DNA of 15,958 bases from an uncultured Collinsella sp. (lineage in GTDB: Bacteria > Actinomycetota > Coriobacteriia > Coriobacteriales > Coriobacteriaceae). Made by a program: the position numbers and the translations under genes. This document shows positions 6,973 to 12,901 of this stretch, one piece after another (positions within the stretch are counted from its first letter, which is position 1; the number at the start of each line of letters is the position of its first letter). The notes below the pieces were generated by a model. It was not told the origin of the DNA. It searched no databases and saw nothing but the letters and a program-made list of their open reading frames with translations. Location: the NCBI GenBank assembly GCA_905211615.1, contig CAJMBB010000031.1, forward strand, positions 1-15,958. Direction: 5' to 3'.

Positions 6973-6978
6973 AACATA
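6961..6978. promoter_or_regulatory. LacI-type operator, site 2
   Basis: TATGAGTACGTTAACATA is a palindrome at 12 of 18 positions (TATG-N3-AC|GT-N3-CATA), with the core GAGTAC-GTTAAC in the opposite orientation to sites 1 and 3. Its centre is 123 bp from site 1 and 64 bp from site 3. Confidence 0.75.
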
Positions 6979-7024
6979 GCCCGTAACGTGCGGTATCGTG
7001 AACACTTGGTTCATGCCGCTTCAA

Positions 7025-7042
7025 GTTGTTAACGTACTCATA
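7025..7042. promoter_or_regulatory. LacI-type operator, site 3
   Basis: GTTGTTAACGTACTCATA repeats the GTTAAC-GTACTC core of site 1. It ends 42 bases before the galK start codon, where bound repressor would stop initiation or early elongation. Confidence 0.7.
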
Positions 7043-7084
7043 ACGACGCAAAACCCACCCGGGCGCGCCAAGGAAAGGACTCCC

Positions 7085-8290
7085 ATGACCACCCCCGACG
7101 AAAAGACGTTCGCCACACTCACCAAGCTGTTTGAGGAGGAGTTTGGCCCCATCGGCGATCGCCAGGTGCTCTATGTACACGCGCCCGGCCGCTCCGAGAT
7201 CAGCGGCAACCACACCGACCACGAGGGCGGCCACGTCATCGCCGGCTCGCTCGATGTCGCTGTCGACGGCATCGCCGTGGCAACCGATTCCGACAAGGTT
7301 CGCGTTGCCGACGAGGGCTATCCCACCTTTGAGATCGCGCTCAACACGCTAGACGTTCAGGAGTCCGAGAAGGGCACGTCCGCGAGCCTCGTCCGCGGCA
7401 TGGCCCACGAGATTGCAGCCCTTGGCGTTGAGCCCCACGGCTTCGATTTCGCCTTCACCTGCTCCGTCCCCTCGGGCGGCGGCCTATCCAGCTCCGCTGC
7501 CGTCGAGGCCGCATACGGCCGCGCCATGGAGACGCTCTGGGGCGCGCCCGCCATTGAGCCCGTCGCGCTTGCGCAGATGAGCCAGCGCACCGAGAACAAC
7601 TACTACGGCAAGCCCTGCGGTCTGATGGACCAGGCAGCCGTATGTCTGGGCGGCCTCGCCTACATGGACTTTGAGGACCAGGCTCAGCCTAAAACTCAGA
7701 AGCTCGAGCTCAACTTTGAGGATCACGGCTATGCGCTCGTGCTCGTTAAGGTTGGCGCCGACCATGTGGCAGCCACCGACGACTACGCCGCCGTTCCGCG
7801 CGAGATGCAGGACGTCGCCGCCGAGTTTGGCAAGGCACGCCTGTGCGAGGTAAACGTTGCTGACTTTGACGCCAAGCTCCCCGAGCTGCGCGCCAAGCTG
7901 GGCGACCGCGCCTGCCTGCGTGCCGTTCACTACTGGTACGAAAACGGCCTGGTCGACAAGCGCTGGGCTGCCCTGAACGCCGGCGACATCGACCAGTTCC
8001 TGGTCCTGACGCGCGAGTCCGGCGCCAGCTCTGCCATGTACCTGCAGAATGTCGTTGCCAAACTGGGCTCCGAGCAGCCTTCGATGTATGCCCTGGCACT
8101 GGCCGAGCACGTGCTCGACGGCCGCGGCGCCGTCCGCATCCACGGCGGCGGCTTTGGTGGCACCATCCAGGCCTTCGTGCCGCTCGATCTGGTCGACACC
8201 TTTATCACCAAGATGAACGGCTGGCTGGGCGAAGGCTCTGCCCGCCACTACGCAATTACTGACAAGGGGGCTTACGCGGCATGGCTGTAA
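7085..8290 (+). CDS. galK: Galactokinase
   Basis: A 401-residue GHMP kinase that phosphorylates alpha-D-galactose at C1 with ATP, the first Leloir step. Motif I is at residues 34-47 (PGRSEISGNHTDHE), a variant of the usual GRVNLIGEHTDY seen in anaerobic Gram-positives. Motif II is PSGGGLSSSAA at 129-139, the ATP loop. MDQ at 181-183 supplies the catalytic Asp182. Motif III is RIHGGGFGG at 351-359. AAGGAAAGG lies five bases or so before the ATG at 7085; a longer frame from 6998 would run through an operator and is rejected. The gene overlaps galT by ten bases, so the two are one operon. Operator sites 2 and 3 upstream point to control by the divergent LacI protein. Confidence 0.96.
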   Translation: MTTPDEKTFATLTKLFEEEFGPIGDRQVLYVHAPGRSEISGNHTDHEGGHVIAGSLDVAVDGIAVATDSDKVRVADEGYPTFEIALNTLDVQESEKGTSASLVRGMAHEIAALGVEPHGFDFAFTCSVPSGGGLSSSAAVEAAYGRAMETLWGAPAIEPVALAQMSQRTENNYYGKPCGLMDQAAVCLGGLAYMDFEDQAQPKTQKLELNFEDHGYALVLVKVGADHVAATDDYAAVPREMQDVAAEFGKARLCEVNVADFDAKLPELRAKLGDRACLRAVHYWYENGLVDKRWAALNAGDIDQFLVLTRESGASSAMYLQNVVAKLGSEQPSMYALALAEHVLDGRGAVRIHGGGFGGTIQAFVPLDLVDTFITKMNGWLGEGSARHYAITDKGAYAAWL

Positions 8291-9909
8291 TGACTGATGT
8301 GCGCGAGGCCGCACAGGGCCTCATCGAATATGCCATCCACCGATCGATGATCGGACAGGACGACCGCATCTGGGCCTACAACACCATTTTGGAGTGCATC
8401 GGCGCTACGGGACCGGCGCTCGATATGGCCTGGGCGCTGCAGAACGAGAAACTATCGCTCTTGCACCCCGATACACTCCCCGACTTTGATCTTGAAGGCA
8501 CGCTTGCCGCGCTTTCCGAGGCCGCCGTTGTCAACGGTGCCGCCGAGGACACGGCATCGGGCCGCGACCGCATCGCCATGCGCATCATGGGCGCGCTCAT
8601 GCCGAGGCCTTCGGTTGTAAACGAGGAATTCAACGGCCGCATGGGCGTCAACGAGCCCCGCGCTGCGACCGACTGGTTCTACGGCCTGTGCTGTGACGCC
8701 GGTTACGTGCGCCGCGCCGCCATCGCGCGCAACATCAAATGGAGCACTTCCACCAACTGGGGCGACCTGGAGATCACCATCAACCTGTCCAAGCCTGAGA
8801 AGGACCCGCGCGATATTGCCGCGGCCGGTGCCGCCAAAAACACGAGCGAGAAGTATCCCGCCTGTCAGCTGTGCATCGAGAACGAGGGCTATCCCGGACG
8901 CTCCGCCGCAGCCGACGGTGGCGCTCACCCCGCCCGCCAGAATCTGCGCGTTATCCCCATTAAGCTCGACGGCGAGCGCTGGGGCTTCCAATACAGCCCG
9001 TACGCGTACTTTAACGAGCACTGCATTGCCATGAGCTCCGAGCATCGTCCGATGCACGTCGACCGCAAGGGGCTGACCTGCCTGCTCGATTTTGTGGACC
9101 TGTTCCCGCACTACTTTATTGGCTCCAACGCCGACCTGCCCATCGTGGGCGGCTCGATTCTGTCGCACGACCACTTCCAGGGCGGCGCGCACGAGTTCCC
9201 CATGATGCACGCCGCCGAGGTCTCGCAGTTTAGCATGCCCGGCTTTGACCAGGTCAGCGGTACCGTGTTGCAGTGGCCGCTTTCGGTGCTGCGACTGCGC
9301 TCGCACGACCGCGCCCAGCTGCTCGACGCCACCGAGAAGATTATCCTCGCCTGGCGCGAGTGGACCGATGAGTCGGTGGGCGTCATCGCGCACACAGCCG
9401 ACGGCGTGGCCCACAACACCGTGACACCCGTCATTCGCCGCGTGGACTCCCGCGGCAACGCCGGCGGCGAGATTTACGAGGCCTACCTGGCGCTTCGCTG
9501 CAATATCACGACCGACGAGCACCCGCTAGGCGTTTTCCACCCACATGCCGAGTACCACCACATTAAGAAGGAGAACATCGGCCTGATCGAAGTCATGGGC
9601 CTTGCCATTCTGCCGCCGCGCCTGGTTCCCGAGCTTGGCGCTGTCCGTGAGCATCTGCTGGCAGCCAAGGTCGATGCCAGCTACGACCTTGCCGGTGCGC
9701 TCGAGGGCGATGATCTTTGCCGCAGCCACGCCGCATGGGCTAAGGACGTCTTTGCCCGCCGCGCCGACGAGCTTACGGCGGATAACGCCATCGATATCCT
9801 GCACGAGGAGGTCGGCGTGGTGTTTGGCCACGTACTCGACAACGCCGGCGTCTTTAAGTGGGACGAGGCAGGACGCGCCGCCCAACAGCGCTTTATCGAC
9901 TCGCTATAG
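8281..9909 (+). CDS. galT: Galactose-1-phosphate uridylyltransferase, Gram-positive (class II) type
   Basis: A 542-residue enzyme that exchanges UMP between UDP-glucose and galactose 1-phosphate. It matches the long GalT2 form of Gram-positive bacteria in size and in segments such as NEEFNGRMGVNEPRAATDWF, and in the nucleophile motif SHDHFQGG (His296, His298, Gln300). The start at 8281 has AAGGGGG ten bases upstream inside galK; an in-frame ATG at 8290, overlapping the galK stop as TAATG, is the alternative. The overlap suggests translational coupling. No galE follows, so UDP-glucose must be regenerated by an epimerase elsewhere. The gene ends before a strong terminator at 9965. Confidence 0.95.
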   Translation: MAVMTDVREAAQGLIEYAIHRSMIGQDDRIWAYNTILECIGATGPALDMAWALQNEKLSLLHPDTLPDFDLEGTLAALSEAAVVNGAAEDTASGRDRIAMRIMGALMPRPSVVNEEFNGRMGVNEPRAATDWFYGLCCDAGYVRRAAIARNIKWSTSTNWGDLEITINLSKPEKDPRDIAAAGAAKNTSEKYPACQLCIENEGYPGRSAAADGGAHPARQNLRVIPIKLDGERWGFQYSPYAYFNEHCIAMSSEHRPMHVDRKGLTCLLDFVDLFPHYFIGSNADLPIVGGSILSHDHFQGGAHEFPMMHAAEVSQFSMPGFDQVSGTVLQWPLSVLRLRSHDRAQLLDATEKIILAWREWTDESVGVIAHTADGVAHNTVTPVIRRVDSRGNAGGEIYEAYLALRCNITTDEHPLGVFHPHAEYHHIKKENIGLIEVMGLAILPPRLVPELGAVREHLLAAKVDASYDLAGALEGDDLCRSHAAWAKDVFARRADELTADNAIDILHEEVGVVFGHVLDNAGVFKWDEAGRAAQQRFIDSL

Positions 9910-9964
9910 AGCGCAGGACCGGGCGTTCAACCGCAGCCCGCACGACATAACCGCCCACACGACA

Positions 9965-10003
9965 ACGGCGCCCGCTGGCAACATCGCCGGCGGGCGCCGT
10001 TTT
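9965..10003 (+). terminator. Intrinsic terminator of galKT
   Basis: A 15-bp stem (9965-9979 with 9986-10000, one G-U pair) rich in G and C has the six-base loop AACATC and is followed by TTTT. It is 55 bases after the galT stop and closes the operon. Confidence 0.92.
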
Positions 10004-10035
10004 CTGATGCAAGGGTAGCTAATTTGCACCAAAAC

Positions 10036-10070
10036 AAGGAGTGTTCCAAACTGCCGGCAGAGAAGGAGCG
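10036..10070 (+). repeat. Left 35-bp direct repeat flanking the ATPase module
   Basis: This copy shares 31 of 35 bases with 11545-11579, in the same orientation. The invariant core is CCAAACTGCCGGCA. The left copy contains the perfect palindrome CTGCCGGCAG (10051-10060). Together the copies enclose the AAA/DUF4143 gene and its upstream repeats. Confidence 0.85.
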
Positions 10071-10090
10071 CCCCAGGTGCCGACCTAAAC

Positions 10091-10180
10091 CCCACATTAT
10101 TCGATGGAAAAACGTGGTTACCTCCCACATTATTCGATGGAAAAACGTGGTTTACTCCCACATTTTTCGATGGAAAGACC
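10091..10180 (+). repeat. Three tandem 33-bp repeats (iteron-like)
   Basis: Units begin at 10091, 10124 and 10157, exactly 33 bp apart. Units 1 and 2 agree at 31 of 33 positions; unit 3 keeps only the first part. The shared part is CCCACATTATTCGATGGAAA. Units 1 and 2 also carry CCAC at the left and GTGG at the right, a weak inverted repeat. There are no spacers, so this is not a CRISPR array. The third unit reaches the -35 region of the ATPase gene, so these are probably protein-binding sites. Confidence 0.9.
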
Positions 10181-10190
10181 AAGACGGTCT

Positions 10191-10196
10191 TATACT
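10191..10196 (+). promoter_or_regulatory. Candidate -10 of the ATPase gene
   Basis: TATACT lies 23 bases before the ATG. The region at -35 falls in the third 33-bp unit (TCGATGG). CTAAC-N7-GTTAG (10195-10211) overlaps the predicted start site and could be a further binding site. Confidence 0.5.
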
Positions 10197-10219
10197 AACC
10201 ATGATCGTTAGGGGGCAGT

Positions 10220-11521
10220 ATGCAGCGACAGCTAATGGACGAACTCATCGCTTGGAAATCTAGGGCAAACCGCAAGCCCCTCCTGCTTAAGGGGGCCCGC
10301 CAGACGGGAAAAACCTGGCTTCTCAACGAATTCGCAGGCCAGCAGTATCAAAACGTCATCCGTTTTGACTTTATGCTCGAACCGGGCGCACGTTCGCTGT
10401 TCGACGGAAGCCTTGACCCCAAACGCATCATCTCCCAGATAGAGCTCCTGCGCGGCCAGACCATAACGCCGACAGACACGCTCATCATCTTCGACGAAAT
10501 CCAAGAGGCACCGCGTGGCATCACCTCGCTCAAATACTTCAACGAGCTGGCGCCGGAATACCATATCATGGCAGCCAGCTCCTATATGGGGCTCGCGCTC
10601 CGACGCGAAAACGAGTCGTTCCCCGTCGGCAAGATCGACCAGCTTACCATGCGCCCCATGGGGTTTGTCGAGTTCGTTCGTGCCGTCGATGGCGATCCGC
10701 TCGCAGATGCCATCCTTGCCGCAGACATGGACCTGCTGGCGAATGTTTCCGAAAAGCTCGAGCGCCTGCTCAAGGAATACCTCGTTGTCGGTGGCATGCC
10801 AGAAGTTGTCTCCGCTTTCGCCGCCTCCCACGATTTCATCGAGGCCCGCAGGCTTCAGCAGCAAATCATCGAAGCTTATGAATCCGATTTTGGCAAGCAT
10901 GCGCCAGCCCGCATCGTCGAGCGCATGAGGCTGGTTTGGAAATCCCTTCCCGGCCAGCTCGCAAAGGAAAACAAGAAGTTCGTCTACGGCGCGCTTCGTC
11001 CCGGGGCGCGCGCACGCGATTTTGAGGAAAGCCTCCAGTGGCTCATGGACTATGGAATCGTTCATAAGGTACCACGTGTTTCCGCCCTAAGAGCACCGCT
11101 CACAAGCTACGAGGATCTCTCGGGCTTCAAGCTGTTCTGCATCGACACCGGCATCCTCGGAGCACTCTCCGGCCTCACGCCAGCCATTGTTCTGAACGGG
11201 CCCGCTGTTTTTACGGAGTTCAAAGGCTCGCTGACCGAGCAATACGTCGCACAGGAGCTTTTGCTCCAAGGCAAAACTCCCGCGTATTGGTCATCCTCCT
11301 CCGGCAATGCAGAGACCGACTTTGCCGTCGACCATGCGGGGACCGTGCTTCCGCTCGAGGTCAAGGCGGCAGAGAATCTCAAAGCAAAGAGCCTGAGGAT
11401 TGCCTGCGAGAAGTTCAAGCTCGAGCGCTGCGTGAGAACATCGTTAGCGGCATATAGAGACGAAGGCACGCTCGTCAATATTCCGCTCTGGGAGATTGGG
11501 CAAATCGACAAGCTGGCATAG
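10220..11521 (+). CDS. AAA-family ATPase with C-terminal DUF4143 domain
   Basis: A 433-residue protein of the widespread AAA_14/DUF4143 family. The ATPase part has Walker A GARQTGKT (25-32), Walker B LIIFDE (88-93), then the family segments AASSYMG and SFPVGKIDQLTMRPMGFVEF. The C-terminal domain has Glu340, Asp367 (in AETDF) and Glu380-x-Lys382 (PLEVKA), the layout of a PD-(D/E)XK nuclease fold. Whether it cuts DNA is not known; no function is established for the family. The ATG has AGGGGG five bases upstream. It stands alone, after three 33-bp repeats and between 35-bp direct repeats, which marks it as a self-contained module. Many related genomes carry several variable copies, which would suit an accessory role; this is inference. 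It is full length. Confidence 0.9.
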   Translation: MQRQLMDELIAWKSRANRKPLLLKGARQTGKTWLLNEFAGQQYQNVIRFDFMLEPGARSLFDGSLDPKRIISQIELLRGQTITPTDTLIIFDEIQEAPRGITSLKYFNELAPEYHIMAASSYMGLALRRENESFPVGKIDQLTMRPMGFVEFVRAVDGDPLADAILAADMDLLANVSEKLERLLKEYLVVGGMPEVVSAFAASHDFIEARRLQQQIIEAYESDFGKHAPARIVERMRLVWKSLPGQLAKENKKFVYGALRPGARARDFEESLQWLMDYGIVHKVPRVSALRAPLTSYEDLSGFKLFCIDTGILGALSGLTPAIVLNGPAVFTEFKGSLTEQYVAQELLLQGKTPAYWSSSSGNAETDFAVDHAGTVLPLEVKAAENLKAKSLRIACEKFKLERCVRTSLAAYRDEGTLVNIPLWEIGQIDKLA

Positions 11522-11544
11522 GCGCTGTGGAGGGGGTGCCCCGT

Positions 11545-11579
11545 AAGGAGTGTCCCAAACTGCCGGCAAAAAAGGAACG
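11545..11579 (+). repeat. Right 35-bp direct repeat flanking the ATPase module
   Basis: Same orientation as 10036-10070, differing at four positions, three of them G in the left copy and A here. It begins 23 bases after the ATPase stop codon. The two copies are 1509 bp apart, start to start. Confidence 0.85.
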
Positions 11580-11637
11580 TCTCTATCTGCCGCATTCCCG
11601 AAGCAAGGCAACGCCGATGTTTTGGCAACGGCAGCGA

Positions 11638-11736
11638 GCGGGCCGCATTTGAGACAAGGTGACGTGAAACGAAAGGGCGCTGACCTTCTGGTCGCGCCCT
11701 TGAAGTTGAACGTCAGATTGTCCAAATGCGGCCCGC
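11638..11736. repeat. Concentric nested palindrome of 99 bp
   Basis: Outer arms GCGGGCCGCATTTG (11638-11651) and its complement (11723-11736) match perfectly. Inside, GACAA/TTGTC (11653-11657, 11718-11722), TGACGT/ACGTCA (11660-11665, 11710-11715) and AAGGGCGC/GCGCCCTT (11673-11680, 11694-11701) share the same centre, about 11687. The whole stretch could fold as one interrupted hairpin on either strand. It lies between the converging ATPase and pyrE genes and may end both transcripts. Confidence 0.8.
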
Positions 11737-11749
11737 GCAGCGTCGAGCC

Positions 11750-11777
11750 GTTACGCGGGTTGGTAAACCCGCGTAAC
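11750..11777. terminator. Hairpin after pyrE
   Basis: A perfect 12-bp stem, GTTACGCGGGTT with AACCCGCGTAAC, and a four-base loop. It is three bases past the pyrE stop. No T-run follows on the minus strand, so it may be a stabilising 3' hairpin that works with the larger palindrome beyond it. Confidence 0.6.
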
Positions 11778-11780
11778 TAC

Positions 11781-12464
11781 CTACTCCCGAGCTCCGTACT
11801 GCTCGTAGTAGGCGTCGATGGCGGTCTTGAGCTCGTCATCGATGACAACTTTGCCGTCGATCTCGTGGTTGTAGAGGGTCTCGACGACCTCGGCCATGGA
11901 GACGATGCTCGCGACGGGGAAACCGTACTTGGCCTCGATCTCCTTCTGCGCGGTGGTCACGCCACCCTTGCCGACTTCCATGCGGTTGAGGGACACGATG
12001 AGGCCCTTGATTTCGACGTCGGCAGCAGCCTTAACCTTGGGATAGGTCTCGTCGATGGACTTGCCGCTGGTGGTGACGTCCTCGACCATGACCACGCGGT
12101 CGCCGTCCTGGGGCTCATAACCCAGCAGGTTGCCCTTATCGGCACCGTGGTCCTTGGCCTCCTTGCGGTCGCAGCAGTACTTGACCTCCTTGCCGTACAG
12201 CTCGTGGTAGGCAATCGCGGTCACGACGGCCAGGGGAATGCCCTTGTAGGCCGGCCCAAACAGCACGTCAAAGTCGTCGCCAAAGTTATCGTGGATGGCC
12301 TGGGCGTAATACTCGCCCAGCTTCTTGAGCTGGTAGCCCGTCACGTAAGCACCGGCGTTCATAAAGAACGGGGACTGACGGCCGCTCTTGAGCGTAAAGC
12401 TGCCGAACTTAAGGACGTCGGACTCGACCATGAACTTGATGAACTCTTGCTTGTAAGCCTCCAT
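11781..12464 (-). CDS. pyrE: Orotate phosphoribosyltransferase
   Basis: A 227-residue enzyme that joins orotate to PRPP to give orotidine 5'-monophosphate, the fifth step of UMP synthesis. TLKSGRQSPFF (24-34) is the N-terminal substrate segment. KEAKDHG (101-107) is the catalytic flexible loop. VVMVEDVTTSGKS (124-136) is the PRPP-binding motif. AGAGGAG lies about six bases before the ATG. A possible -10, TAAACT on the minus strand at 12499-12504, has no good -35. Other pyr genes are not beside it, so it is transcribed alone here. It is full length and normal for the family. Confidence 0.96.
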   Translation of the reverse strand: MEAYKQEFIKFMVESDVLKFGSFTLKSGRQSPFFMNAGAYVTGYQLKKLGEYYAQAIHDNFGDDFDVLFGPAYKGIPLAVVTAIAYHELYGKEVKYCCDRKEAKDHGADKGNLLGYEPQDGDRVVMVEDVTTSGKSIDETYPKVKAAADVEIKGLIVSLNRMEVGKGGVTTAQKEIEAKYGFPVASIVSMAEVVETLYNHEIDGKVVIDDELKTAIDAYYEQYGARE

Positions 12465-12590
12465 GCGGGCTCCTCTCGTAATCGCGTACGTGCCTTCCAG
12501 TTTAGCGCAGGCGAAGCGTCGATGCGGGCGCGCTTTGGGGCCACGGCATTCTGTAAAGGCTTTGTCAGGGGAAATGGTTTTCCGAACAAT

Positions 12591-12623
12591 GGGGTTGACA
12601 TGTCAAACCCCCTCATCAAGAAT
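12591..12623 (+). promoter_or_regulatory. Promoter with palindromic operator upstream of the Mg2+ transporter
   Basis: TTGACATGTCAA (12595-12606) is a perfect 12-bp palindrome flanked by GGGG and CCCC. Its left half is a perfect -35, TTGACA. AAGAAT (12618-12623) stands 17 bp further as a 4-of-6 -10. A start near 12630 would give a leader of about 270 bases before the ATPase. A protein bound at the palindrome would block RNA polymerase directly. Confidence 0.5.
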
Positions 12624-12690
12624 ACGGGCGGATTAAAAAGGGGTACGAGATACCCAAAGCGCGCTGCGCTCGGCCTTTAGGAGGTGTGCC

Positions 12691-12762
12691 ATGGAAGGCA
12701 GTCCTAGTCGAAAAACCTGCATGTCGCCCTCGGCACGCCGCGAGGACTCCGCACACGCATAA
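12691..12762 (+). CDS. Candidate 23-residue leader peptide of the Mg2+ transporter
   Basis: The ORF encodes 23 residues (starting MEGSPSRKTCM, ending SAHA). It has AGGAGGTG six to four bases before the ATG, the best ribosome binding site in the window. It lies in the long leader of the P-type ATPase gene, 139 bases before its start, and is followed at once by a hairpin (12789-12816). The peptide has two Pro, four Ser and four Arg codons. In enteric bacteria mgtA is preceded by the leader peptide MgtL, whose translation governs read-through; a similar arrangement is possible here but the sequence is not alike. An old gene remnant is the alternative. Confidence 0.45.
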   Translation: MEGSPSRKTCMSPSARREDSAHA

Positions 12763-12788
12763 ACGCCACCGGCAGATCGCCAAAACCA

Positions 12789-12816
12789 CCACAAAGGCGC
12801 GCTGCACCCTTTGTGG
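12789..12816 (+). promoter_or_regulatory. Leader hairpin between leader peptide and transporter
   Basis: CCACAAAGG pairs with CCTTTGTGG around a ten-base loop. The left arm with its flank, AAAACCACCACAAAGG (12782-12797), is identical to 4369-4384 in the terminator after the DeoR gene. No T-run follows the stem directly; T6 occurs 31 bases later (12848-12853). It may act as an attenuator or a structural switch. The hairpin GGGTA-CGAGA-TACCC (12640-12654) lies before the leader peptide. Apart from these, 12465-12901 shows no gene. Confidence 0.4.
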
Positions 12817-12901
12817 GCTCAAGAGCTTGACGTGAGCGACATCTAGGTTTTTTGAAGCAAATACGACACGTACGCTAACTCCCCTCAACAAGGAGGACCC
12901 T

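Noticed and set aside
8452..9522. 356-residue minus-strand ORF
   Set aside because: It is antisense to galT, whose active-site motif is plain.
10091..10180. CRISPR array
   Set aside because: The units are directly adjacent with no unique spacers, and no cas gene is in the window.
10024..10263. ORF of 79 residues with repeated HIIRWKNVV peptides
   Set aside because: The peptide repeats come from the 33-bp DNA repeats, the ORF overlaps the ATPase start, and the opposite strand is open as well for the same reason.
11550..12680. 376-residue plus-strand ORF
   Set aside because: It is the antisense of pyrE, which has full family motifs and a proper ribosome binding site; the ORF is a by-product of high GC.
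12465..12901. M-box magnesium riboswitch
   Set aside because: I could not find the conserved M-box segments; a covariance-model search would be decisive.
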